This document shows, one piece after another, positions 8,888-19,186 of a stretch of 64,000 nt of DNA (positions within the stretch are counted from its first letter, which is position 1; each line of letters begins with the position of its first letter). The position numbers and the translations under genes were made by a program. Under the pieces are notes generated by a model, which was given only the letters and a program-made list of their open reading frames with translations, searched no databases and was not told the DNA's origin. The DNA is taken from contig NZ_CP022987.1 of the NCBI RefSeq assembly GCF_004022565.1, forward strand, positions 1 through 64,000, read 5' to 3'. This stretch comes from Pollutimonas thiosulfatoxidans (GTDB lineage Bacteria; Pseudomonadota; Gammaproteobacteria; Burkholderiales; Burkholderiaceae_B).

Positions 8888-9772
8888 ATGAGCAAACCGT
8901 TAGATTATGTCCCGCCCAAGGTTTGGACCTGGGATGAAGAAAATGGCGGTCGATTCGCCAGCATTAATCGGCCCGTTGCAGGAGCGACACACGAGAAAGA
9001 GCTGCCAGTGGGGGCTCATCCGCTACAGCTTTATTCCCTGGCTACGCCTAACGGCCAGAAGGTCACCATTATGTTGGAAGAACTTTTGGCCTTGGGTCAC
9101 CGTGAAGCCGAGTACGACGCATGGCTGATCAGGATCGGCGATGGCGACCAGTTCAGCAGCGGCTTCGTGAAGGTAAACCCAAACTCCAAGATCCCGGCGC
9201 TATTGGACCGTAGTACGCCAGAGCCAATTCGCGTGTTCGAATCGGGCGCTATCTTGTTGTATCTTGCTGAAAAATTCCAGGCCTTCTTGCCTGAAGAGGC
9301 CGGCCGACGCGCCGAGTGCCTGTCGTGGCTATTTTGGCAGATGGGAAGCGCGCCCTACCTGGGTGGCGGCTTCGGCCACTTCTACGCTTACGCGCCGACC
9401 AAGATCCGCTATGCAATAGACCGCTATGCGATGGAAACCAAGCGGCAATTGGACGTGCTGGACAAGCGCCTTGCGGATAACGAATACCTGGCGGGTAACG
9501 AATACACCATCGCCGATATTGCCATCTGGCCATGGTACGGCGGCCTGGTAAAAGGCTGGCTATATGAGGCGGGCGAGTTTCTTTCCGTGCAAGACTACAA
9601 GCACGTGCAACGTTGGGCAGATGCGGTGGGTGCGCGGCCTGCGGTTCGTCGCGGACGAATAGTTAACCGGACCAATGGCGACCCGGCAAGCCAGCTGCAC
9701 GAACGCCACGACGCCTCTGATTTTGAACTACGTACGCAAGACAAGCTGCAGAGCCGCAATGGAGTAACGTAA
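8888..9772 (+). CDS. yghU: Glutathione-dependent disulfide-bond oxidoreductase YghU-like
   Basis: GST-superfamily Nu-class protein, 294 aa from the ATG at 8888, which has AAGGAG 7 bp upstream. A longer reading from 8837 lacks such a site. The N-terminus MSKPLDYVPPKVWTWDEENGG and the segments YSLATPNGQKVTIMLEELL and NPNSKIPALLD match E. coli YghU. The family reduces disulfides or hydroperoxides with two glutathione molecules. In this operon it could support glutathione-dependent isomerisation or detoxification of a pathway intermediate, but that is inference. Confidence 0.85.
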   Translation: MSKPLDYVPPKVWTWDEENGGRFASINRPVAGATHEKELPVGAHPLQLYSLATPNGQKVTIMLEELLALGHREAEYDAWLIRIGDGDQFSSGFVKVNPNSKIPALLDRSTPEPIRVFESGAILLYLAEKFQAFLPEEAGRRAECLSWLFWQMGSAPYLGGGFGHFYAYAPTKIRYAIDRYAMETKRQLDVLDKRLADNEYLAGNEYTIADIAIWPWYGGLVKGWLYEAGEFLSVQDYKHVQRWADAVGARPAVRRGRIVNRTNGDPASQLHERHDASDFELRTQDKLQSRNGVT

Positions 9773-9779
9773 CAACAGC

Positions 9780-10754
9780 TTAGGCCCCCAACTTGAATAT
9801 TCGCTGGGCGTTGCCGGCCAGAATCATCGCCTTCTCCGCTTCAGGAATGGCCATGTCCGTCACATGCGCCGTTCCCGCTCCGATGAAGGGGTCGTCGGCG
9901 CCCCAAAGCAGACGCTCGGCCCCCACAATTTGGCGAGCCATCTCCAGTGCTGGTCCATAGAAAGAGCAGGTGTCGTAATACAGATTGCGCGCGTACTCGC
10001 TAGGCAGCTTGGAAATGTACTTGCGGCAATCCGAGAAGATCCGGTAGCCATTGTCCAGGCGCTCTAAAAGGCCCAGTAGCGCGCCGCCGGTATGGGCGAT
10101 GATGAACGGAAAGTCGGGATAGCGTTCGAAGACACCCCCGTAGATCATACGGGCGATAGCGGTGGTGGTGTCATAGACGAATCCTACCCGCAGTGGCAGC
10201 TCGAACTCATCCATGTGGTCCGAGCCCAATGGCAGCATCGGGTGCTCTACAACGGCTATTTGACGCCGGTTGATTGCTGCCCACACGGGTTCCAGGTCAG
10301 GATGGTTAAGTGGCTTGCCCCCCACGTTGGAGCCAATTGCGACGCCGATCAAGCCCAGCTCGTCCAGGCTGCGATCGAGTTCCGACAGCGCAGCTTTGGT
10401 GTCGCTTAACGGTAGCGTGGCCAATCCTTGAAGGCGGGTGGGATACTGCGCACAAGCTTTCGCTGTCTGATCGTTGATGTACCGCGCCATACGGATTTGC
10501 TCATCAATGGCCCATTCGTACACGCTGGGGCTCGATAAGGAAAGAATGCGCATGTCCACGCCTTGCCGGTCCATGGTTCGAATACGGTCTTCAAGGTCGA
10601 AAAACTCATCCTTATACCAAGCGACCGTAGTATTGCCGGTACGCAGCAGCGTTTGTCCCGATTCGCTGACGGTCGCGGTCATGCCCAACTCGGTGGTCAG
10701 GCTATCCAAGTACGCGCGATCAAGGATATGCGCGTGAGAGTCGATTACTTTCAT
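9780..10754 (-). CDS. Amidohydrolase 2 family protein (ACMSD / aromatic decarboxylase-like)
   Basis: 324 aa TIM-barrel metal enzyme. It begins MKVIDSHAHIL with the HxH metal motif, has VEHPM and IAHTGG (metal His) and ends with WGADDPF (metal Asp). These are hallmarks of the ACMSD-related family, which includes gamma-resorcylate, 5-carboxyvanillate and o-aminobenzoate-type decarboxylases and some ring hydrolases. The ATG at 10754 has AAAGG 9 bp upstream; a GTG six bases earlier is too close to it. It lies 14 bp after the flavin monooxygenase stop, so both act on related substrates. It converges with yghU across 7 bp. Confidence 0.75.
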   Translation of the reverse strand: MKVIDSHAHILDRAYLDSLTTELGMTATVSESGQTLLRTGNTTVAWYKDEFFDLEDRIRTMDRQGVDMRILSLSSPSVYEWAIDEQIRMARYINDQTAKACAQYPTRLQGLATLPLSDTKAALSELDRSLDELGLIGVAIGSNVGGKPLNHPDLEPVWAAINRRQIAVVEHPMLPLGSDHMDEFELPLRVGFVYDTTTAIARMIYGGVFERYPDFPFIIAHTGGALLGLLERLDNGYRIFSDCRKYISKLPSEYARNLYYDTCSFYGPALEMARQIVGAERLLWGADDPFIGAGTAHVTDMAIPEAEKAMILAGNAQRIFKLGA

Positions 10755-10768
10755 AGTCACGGACCTTT

Positions 10769-12403
10769 CTATGCGGTAGCGTGCACGTGTGCGCCGCGAA
10801 CGATTTCAATAAGGGATGGCGCGTCGGTCGGCAGTGCATCGTCGCGCCACGCGACAAAGCCATCTGGCCGCACCAGCACGAGCTTGCGCTCGTAGAGACT
10901 GGCGATTTCCTCATTGGCGATGTCCACCAATGTGAGGGGTACGTTTTGTTCCTGTGCGGCGTCGATCAGGGGCGACACCGGAACTGTCGAAGAAAAGCGC
11001 ATTAAGGTAAAGCCACGACCAAAAAGATCGAGCGTCGAGCGCCCATCTTCCAGCCAGGCGTGTGGGGCGCGCGAGCCTGGTCGCGCTGTCTGCTGATAAT
11101 CCAGAACGTCCAACTGGGGCACTGGTGTCCCGTCGGCGACGCAGAGTGGCGAGTCGTCGTAGCGATAGCCTAGCTGAAGCCCGAGCGAATCCCAGTCGGC
11201 ACGGCCGGCGCGCTTCATGTGTTCGCCCACTGCCTGACGGCAAGCGTCGCCTTCGGGGCCGACGTCCAGCACGCGGTCCGAGTCTGGTACTGACGTCCAG
11301 GCTCTGAAGTTCTCGGCAGACGCGGCTGCCACCATCGCAGCAATGGGGCGGCGCTCTATCTCATAGGCATCGAGCAACCCATCCGTACCCCAGCCATTAA
11401 GGATGGCGTCAAGCTTCCAGCCGAGATCGGCCGCGTCAGCCACGCCCGTACTCATGCCGTGGCCACCAGTCGGAGACATCGTGTGAGCGGCGTCCCCTGC
11501 AAGAAACACCCGCCCTTTACGGAAATGCTCGGCCGTCAGTTCAGTGCGTCGCCAAGGGATGCTCGAGATAATCTCGAACTCGAGGTCGTCGGTGCCCATG
11601 CATTGGCGCACAACACTTTGGGCATCAAACTCTTCCAGGTTCATCATCGTCTCGTTGCCGATGATAGTGATGCGCCACAGATCCCGTCCGTCCACGACGG
11701 TGAGATTTGCCCAGGTGCCGCCTGGCCGAACAAAGATATAACGCTCCGCTTCACCCTTATCATGCAGGGCGGCTAAACCTGGTGCACGGATGAATATATT
11801 CATCGAGTAGCTAAGCACAGGCTTGCCGAGCATATCGATGCCCAGCTGCGAGCGCACACCACTGGCTGCGCCGTCGCAGCCGACCATGTATTGCGTCCGG
11901 ATGCGCACTGTTTCGCCAGTTTGGGTGTTCAAGCACGTGGCGAGCACATGATCGCCGCGATCCTCGAAGCTCTCCAATTTATGGAAATGCTTGAAGTCCA
12001 CGGTATCGTACTCACGCGCGGCCTTCTCCAGGATGGGGTTAAACCACATTTGTGGGCAGCGCTGGCGCTTGACCGGGCTTTGAGGCGGCGGCTGCATGGC
12101 GTTGCAACTGGGATTTTCATCGCGCCCCAACAGATGTCCCGCCATGCTTGTGCAGTAGACGACGTTCAGTTCGTAGTCGTTGTTGAAGCCGCAGTTGTAG
12201 ATGCGGTCTGCGATGCCCCAGCGCCGGGCAAACTCCATGGTGCGCGACAAGATGATGCCCAAGCGTGGGTGATCGACCGTGCCGTCACCTTGCTCGAGGA
12301 CCGTGCAAGGGACGCCGCGCCAGCCCAGCTCGATTGCCAGTGCCGATCCCGCGGGCCCGCCACCGACGATAAGCACAGGAGTATCGGTCATGGATGACTC
12401 CAT
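10769..12403 (-). CDS. FAD-dependent aromatic monooxygenase (MhpA/UbiH-like)
   Basis: 544 aa class A flavin monooxygenase. FAD/NADPH motifs: GGGPAGSALAIEL at the N-terminus, GCDGAASGVR (DG motif) and FLAGDAAHTMSPTGGHGMSTG (GD motif). The C-terminal thioredoxin-like domain is typical of phenol, resorcinol or 3-(3-hydroxyphenyl)propionate hydroxylases. The start at 12403 has AAAGGA 6-7 bp upstream; an upstream ATG at 12472 would add 23 unconserved residues. It hydroxylates an aromatic ring using NAD(P)H and O2, probably before or after the adjacent amidohydrolase. Expression probably follows the promoter at 13540-13569. Confidence 0.8.
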   Translation of the reverse strand: MESSMTDTPVLIVGGGPAGSALAIELGWRGVPCTVLEQGDGTVDHPRLGIILSRTMEFARRWGIADRIYNCGFNNDYELNVVYCTSMAGHLLGRDENPSCNAMQPPPQSPVKRQRCPQMWFNPILEKAAREYDTVDFKHFHKLESFEDRGDHVLATCLNTQTGETVRIRTQYMVGCDGAASGVRSQLGIDMLGKPVLSYSMNIFIRAPGLAALHDKGEAERYIFVRPGGTWANLTVVDGRDLWRITIIGNETMMNLEEFDAQSVVRQCMGTDDLEFEIISSIPWRRTELTAEHFRKGRVFLAGDAAHTMSPTGGHGMSTGVADAADLGWKLDAILNGWGTDGLLDAYEIERRPIAAMVAAASAENFRAWTSVPDSDRVLDVGPEGDACRQAVGEHMKRAGRADWDSLGLQLGYRYDDSPLCVADGTPVPQLDVLDYQQTARPGSRAPHAWLEDGRSTLDLFGRGFTLMRFSSTVPVSPLIDAAQEQNVPLTLVDIANEEIASLYERKLVLVRPDGFVAWRDDALPTDAPSLIEIVRGAHVHATA

Positions 12404-12482
12404 TAGTGTTCCTTTGAGTTTGTGTTTGAGATTGAAGCAGGGCGCGCCAAGATCTTCTTGCGCGCCGTGCATGCAGCACAGC

Positions 12483-13475
12483 TTAGTTCTGCGCTGTAGC
12501 GCCGCTGGCTTTGATGACCTCTAGATACTTCGCGGTGTCAGCGGCGATGTTCTTGCGGTACTGGTCCGGACCATTGCGTAAGGGCACCAGGCCCATAGAC
12601 ATCAGGCGGTCCTGGAGGGCCTTGTCGTCCATGACCGCGTCGATCTCCTTATAGAGATACTGGGCGATCGCATCGGGCGTCTCTGGTGGAAGCACAAACC
12701 CAATATTCACCGCTACGCTGAAGTCGCTCAGGTTGCCGCCCGTCTCCGCAATGGTCGGCAGATCCGGCATCAGTACTGAGCGCTCGGGTGTCGCGACAGC
12801 GATGACCCGAACCTTGCCCGACTCAATGTGACCTCGCAGGGACGGCAGAGCCGACAGCAGGACGGGCACTTCGCCAGACGCGAGCGCCGTCGTCGATTGG
12901 GACGAACCGCGATAGGGCACGTGGACCAGTTCGACGCCGGCTTTCGTTGCCAGAAGGTGCATGCCCAAGTGGTGAACGCCGCCCACCCCGGTACTGCCGT
13001 ACACCGTGCCTGGGTTAGCCTTGGCGTAGGCAATGAAATCCTCTACCGACTTGATCGGCGACGCAGCGTTTACCGCGAGAAAAAGCGGAGCCGATACCGC
13101 TTCGGTGATGGGCACGAAGGAAGCCGTTTTGTCGTACGGCAGTGTCTCGTGCAGCGAAGGAGTCACCGACAACTGCCCTGTATCGGCCACGAACACGGTA
13201 TAACCATCGGGCGCTGCGCGCACCACGTATCCGGCTGCGACCAAGCCGCCCGCTCCGGGCTTGTTCTCGACGATGACCGTTTGTCCGATCCTCTCAGAAA
13301 GCAATTGCGCTACCGACCGCGAAACGGTGTCAACGCCGCCACCGGGTGCCATGGGTACCACGAAGCTGATCGGCTGTTTGGGATAATCCTGGGCGACAGC
13401 GGCGCCGGCGCTTATCGTCATAAAACAGGCGGCAGCTACGGCGCTGCACATATGTCGGAACGTCATTCTGGTCAT
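12483..13475 (-). CDS. Bug-family tripartite tricarboxylate transporter receptor
   Basis: Periplasmic extracytoplasmic receptor of the Bug/TctC family, 330 aa, with a Sec signal peptide (CSAVAAACFMTISAGAAVAQ). Family blocks: YPKQPISFVVPMAPGGGVD, VENKPGAGG, VPYRGSSQSTTAL. The start at 13475 has GAGGAA 5 bp upstream. No TctA/TctB genes follow, so it is an orphan receptor, as most Bug proteins are in Bordetella relatives. Next to an aromatic monooxygenase and decarboxylase it probably binds their carboxylate substrate. It is the first gene of the unit driven from the promoter and operator upstream. Confidence 0.85.
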   Translation of the reverse strand: MTRMTFRHMCSAVAAACFMTISAGAAVAQDYPKQPISFVVPMAPGGGVDTVSRSVAQLLSERIGQTVIVENKPGAGGLVAAGYVVRAAPDGYTVFVADTGQLSVTPSLHETLPYDKTASFVPITEAVSAPLFLAVNAASPIKSVEDFIAYAKANPGTVYGSTGVGGVHHLGMHLLATKAGVELVHVPYRGSSQSTTALASGEVPVLLSALPSLRGHIESGKVRVIAVATPERSVLMPDLPTIAETGGNLSDFSVAVNIGFVLPPETPDAIAQYLYKEIDAVMDDKALQDRLMSMGLVPLRNGPDQYRKNIAADTAKYLEVIKASGATAQN

Positions 13476-13508
13476 GGCTCTTCCTCGGTATAGGGGGTAG
13501 CGAATTGC

Positions 13509-13539
13509 AGTAAGCAATCATATCGTATGGATGCTTACT
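13509..13539. promoter_or_regulatory. Inverted-repeat operator in front of the Bug-monooxygenase operon
   Basis: Arms AGTAAGCA (13509-13516) and TGCTTACT (13532-13539) form a perfect 8-bp inverted repeat around a 15-nt, partly symmetric AT-rich centre. The site begins directly downstream of the predicted -10 element, so a bound repressor would block initiation. The adjacent MarR-type regulator is the obvious candidate ligand, since MarR sites are commonly AT-rich palindromes. The assignment to this regulator is inferred from proximity. Confidence 0.65.
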
Positions 13540-13569
13540 ATATCATGATGCCATCGTTTTTTGTGTCAA
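13540..13569 (-). promoter_or_regulatory. Sigma-70 promoter for the Bug-monooxygenase-amidohydrolase operon
   Basis: On the minus strand a perfect TTGACA -35 (13564-13569) is followed after 18 bp by TGATAT (13540-13545) as -10. It lies in the 117-bp gap between the MarR gene and the Bug receptor gene and points toward the receptor. The operator palindrome starts at its downstream edge. The three downstream genes are closely spaced and probably co-transcribed. Confidence 0.6.
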
Positions 13570-13592
13570 ATATAATGGCCGTTCGATCCCTC

Positions 13593-14054
13593 CTATTGAA
13601 GGTTCTGCAGCGTGCGCGCAAGCAAGCGTTTTAGCGTACGGGTTTCCTCAGCTGTGAACTCTTGCGTGGCAATGGCATCAACCTTGGACGCCAAGGGCAG
13701 TAGGGCGGCCTCCAGTTGGCGTCCCGCCTTGGTCAGGGACACGTACCAACGCCGCTTATCTTCGTCGCCGCGTTCCCGTACGATGAGACCCTGGCGCTCC
13801 AGGGCGGACAGTACGGTAGTAAGGGAAGCTTTCTCAACCCGGATGCGCGAGGCCAGATCCACCTGGCTGCAGCCATCTTCGCGCCATAACGCGCGCAGTA
13901 CGGTCCATTGTGCGGGCGAAACCTTGTGGGGGGTCAAGTGCTGGGCCAGTACGCGGGCGAATGCCCTATGGGTATGTCGCACGAGATACCCAAGACCGCT
14001 TTGCTCATCAGCGGAAGGCGTCTTGCTCTCCATGGCGAGGATGGTATCGGTCAT
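13593..14054 (-). CDS. MarR-family transcriptional regulator
   Basis: Winged-helix regulator, about 153 aa from the ATG at 14054; an ATG at 14105 would add 17 residues and neither has a strong ribosome site. The core VSPAQWTVLRALWREDGCSQVDLASRIRVEKASLTTVLSALERQGLI is the MarR recognition helix region, followed by the wing RERGDEDKRRWYVSLTKAGR. MarR proteins usually repress until an aromatic ligand binds. It lies upstream of the Bug-monooxygenase unit in the same direction, with an operator between, so it likely controls that unit. Confidence 0.8.
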   Translation of the reverse strand: MTDTILAMESKTPSADEQSGLGYLVRHTHRAFARVLAQHLTPHKVSPAQWTVLRALWREDGCSQVDLASRIRVEKASLTTVLSALERQGLIVRERGDEDKRRWYVSLTKAGRQLEAALLPLASKVDAIATQEFTAEETRTLKRLLARTLQNLQ

Positions 14055-14251
14055 GACAGGTTCACTCTTTGCAGGTGTAGCGTTCAAAGGGTTGGGCGTA
14101 GGCATTAGGGGGACCCAAAAAGCGTATGGAAAAGTGCCAGGCGTTCTGCAGGCCACCCTTCATTGTACGGTTGCGGTGCAGGCATCTACATCGCCCCATC
14201 GTGCCCGCCCGCATCGCACGAACAGTCGCTATCCTCGAGAATCCAAAACTT

Positions 14252-14957
14252 TCAACTACGCAGGTTGCTCTCATCACTGACGATGCGCCCGTCAACCAGG
14301 TTGATGCTGCGGTCGCACGCGGCGGACAGGCGTTGGTCGTGTGTCACGATTAACACCGCACAGTTATAGGCTTTATTAAATCGCCTGAACAGATCGAACA
14401 CCTTGGCGGCTGCCTTGGTATCGAGATTGCCGGTGGGCTCGTCGGCAAGCAGTAATGCGGGCCGGGTAACCAGAGCTCGTGCGATCGCCACCCGTTGCTG
14501 CTGGCCGCCCGACAGTTCGCTGGGCCTGACGTTTGCGTAATCATGTAAGCCCACTTCAGCGAGCAAATCCATGGCGTGTTCGCGGTCCTCGGACGACGGC
14601 TTTCCCTGGGTAAGCATCAAGGGCATCAATACGTTTTCTATGGACGTGAATGCCTGTATCAGGTGATGAAACTGAAAGACGAAACCCAGCTGGGCACCGC
14701 GTAGTGCCGTGCGCTCCGCATCGCTCATGCGGGCGGTGGGCCGACCCAATAGATACAACTCGCCTGCCGTGGGCGCGTCAAGCAGGCCGATCATATTCAA
14801 CAAGGTGCTCTTCCCTGAGCCCGAGGGGCCTACCAGCGCCGCAAAGTCGTGCGCACCTATCTGCATATCAATGCCGTGCAGCACTTCGAGTTCGTTGGGC
14901 TTGCCCACGTTATAGGACTTTCGAAGTCCGGCAAGGCGGAGAACCAAGTTGTCTTGC

Positions 14958-14965
<8 letters not shown>
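14252..14965 (-). CDS. ABC exporter ATP-binding protein (LolD/MacB/DevA-like)
   Basis: 237 aa ATPase: Walker A GPSGSGKS at 46-53, signature LSGGQQQR, Walker B LLLADEPTGNLD, H-loop VTHDQR. The family couples to FtsX-type permeases (LolCE, MacB, DevCA), which extrude or extract substrates at the outer leaflet instead of importing them. It overlaps the permease gene by 8 bp and is the last gene of a long minus-strand series beginning at the sulfide locus. Confidence 0.85.
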
Positions 14966-16160
<1,195 letters not shown>

Positions 16161-16178
16161 AGGCAGGTCCCGTAAACG

Positions 16179-17420
16179 CTATAACTTGAACGGTAATTCT
16201 TTGGAGGCACCGGCCGAGGACGACGCGGTGTTGGAAGTGTGATCAGCGATTCGAACTCGTTGTCCTTGTACCAAGTCAGCCGATGTCGAAACCCAGTCGC
16301 CTTCTTCCAAGCCCGACACTACCTGCGTCATCGTCGCGCCGCGCAACCCCAAGTCTATCCGGGTCTCAATCGCAACGCCGTTGCGGATACGCCAGACGCT
16401 GGCTTGGGCGCTGCGCCGATTGAACAATGCCTCGTTCGGCACTGTCAGCGTGCTGGGCAGGCTAGCCGTCTCGATGGTGGCTGTGACCGTCAAGTCGTTA
16501 CGCACGTATTCGGGTATGGTCGTGACGGCAAGTCGCACGTCTACCGTTCCGCGTTCAGCGTCGACGGTGGGTGCGATGCGCTGTACCACGGCCGAGAACG
16601 ACTGCTGTGGATAGGCGTCGGCAATACAGACGGCTTGTTGCCCCACGCGCAGCAGGCCTAGGTTGCGCTCGTCTACGGGCACCAGGATTTCAATATCGTC
16701 GTCGCGTGCAATCTCGAACAAGACCTGGCCGGGCTGCACGACGTCACCCTGTTCGACATGGCGTGTCAGTATTGTGCCCGGGAACTGGGCGCGCACCACG
16801 GTTTTAGAAAGGGCGGCTTCGGCAGCATCAAGGCGCGCTTGCAGCAAGACCTCTTCGGTCTGACCAGGAGAAAGCGAGGTCGAGTCTACCCGTGCTTGTT
16901 CGGCCGCGGCCAATGCGACAGCCAGGGCCTGTTCCGCACGCTCTTTGTCTTCGCGGGGCGTTGCGTTGGCCGCCACCAGTTTTTCGCGTCGCTGCACTTC
17001 GCGCCTTGCTTGGGCCAATTGCGCCTCGGCTTGATTCAATGCGGCCATGGCTTGGGGCCGACGGATTTTTTCAAGTTGCGTCAGGGCAGCCAGCGCTTCT
17101 TGTTGCCTTGCCAGGTACTCGTCGTCTCGCAAGCGAAGCAAAACCTGGCCGGCAACGACGCGGTCACCTTCGCGAACGAGTCTATCTGTGACCACACTGG
17201 TAAGCTCGCTGCCAACCTGGACCCGGGATTCGGCAACGATTCTTCCCGTGGCCACCACTTGCTGGATAAGCGGGCGCTTCACGACCTGGCTGGCCTGTAC
17301 GACAGGCCCTTGCCATGCACGAACGGCGAAGAAACCAATGCCGATTGCGACGATGATGAGCGCGAGCGCCCACTTTCGGTATCGTCCTGGTAGCGAGCGG
17401 GTCTTTATTTGAGCAAGCAT
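16179..17420 (-). CDS. HlyD/MacA-type periplasmic adaptor subunit
   Basis: 413 aa membrane-fusion protein. It has an N-terminal anchor helix (WALALIIVAIGIGFFAVRAW), a lipoyl-like half motif (VATGRIVAESRVQVGSELTSVV), and a long coiled-coil hairpin rich in Ala, Glu and Arg (about residues 115-195). Beta-barrel and membrane-proximal domains with DVRLAVTTIPEYVRNDLTVTA follow. It bridges an inner-membrane ABC exporter to an outer-membrane channel. The gene is 18 bp upstream of the permease and 10 bp downstream of the small membrane protein gene. No TolC-like gene is present. Confidence 0.83.
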   Translation of the reverse strand: MLAQIKTRSLPGRYRKWALALIIVAIGIGFFAVRAWQGPVVQASQVVKRPLIQQVVATGRIVAESRVQVGSELTSVVTDRLVREGDRVVAGQVLLRLRDDEYLARQQEALAALTQLEKIRRPQAMAALNQAEAQLAQARREVQRREKLVAANATPREDKERAEQALAVALAAAEQARVDSTSLSPGQTEEVLLQARLDAAEAALSKTVVRAQFPGTILTRHVEQGDVVQPGQVLFEIARDDDIEILVPVDERNLGLLRVGQQAVCIADAYPQQSFSAVVQRIAPTVDAERGTVDVRLAVTTIPEYVRNDLTVTATIETASLPSTLTVPNEALFNRRSAQASVWRIRNGVAIETRIDLGLRGATMTQVVSGLEEGDWVSTSADLVQGQRVRIADHTSNTASSSAGASKELPFKL

Positions 17421-17430
17421 GGTTTTGAGA

Positions 17431-17775
17431 CTAGCGCCTCTTTAGCCATCCTGCCAAGCCGTAGCACAGAATGGTAGTGCCTATTAACCCACATCCAAAG
17501 ATCAGTGCAATCAAGAACCAATCGGCTGGTCCACCGGCGTCTGTGAAGCCGGAAGACGAAACCCGGACCATCAACACCAGTGCCGCTATGCCGCCCACAA
17601 TACCCACCAACTGGCTACGCAGCATCCGGGTTGCGACAATCCGCTTCTCGATAACCAGCAAGCTAATGAATGCGACAGAGCCAACGACGATGATGACAAC
17701 CAGAAGCCACAGCAGCGGAGCACCCAACATTTCCTGGAAGACGGAAATCAGAATAACAGGATCCAGATCTTTCAT
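17431..17775 (-). CDS. Small inner-membrane protein next to sulfide:quinone oxidoreductase (DUF5368-like)
   Basis: 114 aa with three hydrophobic segments (about residues 18-42, 55-68 and 84-106) and a basic C-terminal KRR. It resembles small conserved membrane proteins that sit beside sulfide:quinone oxidoreductase genes in proteobacteria (DUF5368-like); the family name is given from memory of such neighbours. It lies 15 bp after the oxidoreductase and 10 bp before the adaptor gene, so it links the sulfide genes to the exporter in one unit. Function is unknown. Confidence 0.6.
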   Translation of the reverse strand: MKDLDPVILISVFQEMLGAPLLWLLVVIIVVGSVAFISLLVIEKRIVATRMLRSQLVGIVGGIAALVLMVRVSSSGFTDAGGPADWFLIALIFGCGLIGTTILCYGLAGWLKRR

Positions 17776-17790
17776 AGGGGCCTCCGATGG

Positions 17791-19140
17791 CTACGCTTTG
17801 CCGCGCAACATGCTGATGTAAGTGGGTTTGAGCGCCATTGTCTTCATGACCCAACTGACCCAGAGCTCTTCCAATGGCGCAATCATGCCAGGAAACGACG
17901 GTCTTAAATTGTTGTTGTAATCGAACTCGATCAGCATGGCCTGGCCCAATCGTGTGATCAACGGACAAGACGTGTAGCCATCATAGAGGGCATTGGATGA
18001 TTGCCCCGAAATGTCGGCGATCAGATGCGCTACCGCCACTGGCACCTGCCACTTGACGCTCGCAGCAGTTTTACCTTTGGGTACGCCTGCAATATCGCCT
18101 ACACCAAATACATTGGCGTACCGGACATGGCGTAATGTGCCTTTATCGACCTCGAGCCAGCCTTCCGACGCCCAGTGGCCTTCTTGCCACGGTAGCGGGC
18201 TATTGCGTACCACGTCGGGCGCCTTCATTGGCGGAATGACGTGAATGAAATCGTAGGGCTGTTGTGTTGGGCCGGCAGGCGTCATGAATGTGGCAACGCG
18301 CCGGTCCAGATCAATAGCCTGCAATGTGTGCGAATAGTTGGTCTTGATGCCACGCTCGGAAAACAGCATGCGCACTTTCTCGGACACGATAGGCACGCCG
18401 AACAAGGCGTTATTGTTGGCGTTGTAGATGACCTCGGATTTGCTGCGGGTGCCACGGCGGGTAAGGTAGTCTTCCACAATGAAGGCATATTTCAGTGGCG
18501 CGCCGGCACATTTCATTTCGGTGTCTGGGCGTAGAAAAACACCGACCCCGCCTTTGTCGGCAAAGCGCGACATTTCTTGCCATGTCGCAAACGCGCTTTC
18601 GGGGCCATGGTAGATGCTGCCCATGCCGTCGGTGCCTATGCGCGACACATCCATACCGGGGATAGCGCCGTAATCGAGCACCATTCCCGTGGTCACGAAA
18701 AGGAAGTCATACGGCAAGACCGTACCCGATTGGGTGACGATGTTATTGGCGTCGGGGTTGATCTCGGCCACGCTCTCGGCGATTAATTCCACGCCTTGAG
18801 GAACGTAATCGGTGGTGCGGGACACAGGGTAATCCGGCGACTTGATGCCAGCGCCCACCAAGGTAAAGCCAGGCTGATAGAAGTGCTCTTTACGCGGATC
18901 CACCAAAATAATGGTTGCACCTTCCAGTTTGGACGACAACTGGGAGGCCACGCTTAAGCCCGCTGCGCCCGCTCCGGCAATCACGATACGTGCGGACGTC
19001 TTGGTCTTGGGCGCTGCAGCCACTGCCGAGGTGGGCAGCCAGGCCGTGCTTGCGCCGGCCGCCATCAAGGACAGCAGTTGCCGCCGGCTAAGCCTGATAC
19101 CGGAGGCATCTGGTACTTCGAAAAAGTTCTTCATCAACAA
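17791..19140 (-). CDS. sqr: Type II sulfide:quinone oxidoreductase, Tat-signal flavoprotein
   Basis: 449 aa. A twin-arginine-like leader (LSRRQLLSLMAAGAS, residues 17-31) precedes the FAD motif VIAGAGAAGLSVASQL at 53-68. Cys211 (MKCAGAPLKYAF) and Cys392 (YTSCPLITR) match the two redox cysteines of type II enzymes such as human SQOR; a third cysteine is absent, also as in type II. FAD binding ends with FGVGDIAGVPKGKTAAS. The C-terminal amphipathic region suits membrane attachment. It oxidises sulfide to persulfide and reduces quinone. It is flanked by membrane proteins and a persulfide-sensor-like repressor. Confidence 0.85.
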   Translation of the reverse strand: MLMKNFFEVPDASGIRLSRRQLLSLMAAGASTAWLPTSAVAAAPKTKTSARIVIAGAGAAGLSVASQLSSKLEGATIILVDPRKEHFYQPGFTLVGAGIKSPDYPVSRTTDYVPQGVELIAESVAEINPDANNIVTQSGTVLPYDFLFVTTGMVLDYGAIPGMDVSRIGTDGMGSIYHGPESAFATWQEMSRFADKGGVGVFLRPDTEMKCAGAPLKYAFIVEDYLTRRGTRSKSEVIYNANNNALFGVPIVSEKVRMLFSERGIKTNYSHTLQAIDLDRRVATFMTPAGPTQQPYDFIHVIPPMKAPDVVRNSPLPWQEGHWASEGWLEVDKGTLRHVRYANVFGVGDIAGVPKGKTAASVKWQVPVAVAHLIADISGQSSNALYDGYTSCPLITRLGQAMLIEFDYNNNLRPSFPGMIAPLEELWVSWVMKTMALKPTYISMLRGKA

Positions 19141-19186
19141 TGCCTCCTGGTTCTATTGCTACGGTCATTCTACGAGTAAAGTCATA

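Noticed and set aside
12404..12472. Upstream start for the flavin monooxygenase
   Set aside because: The extra 23 residues are not family-like and the start at 12403 has a good ribosome site.
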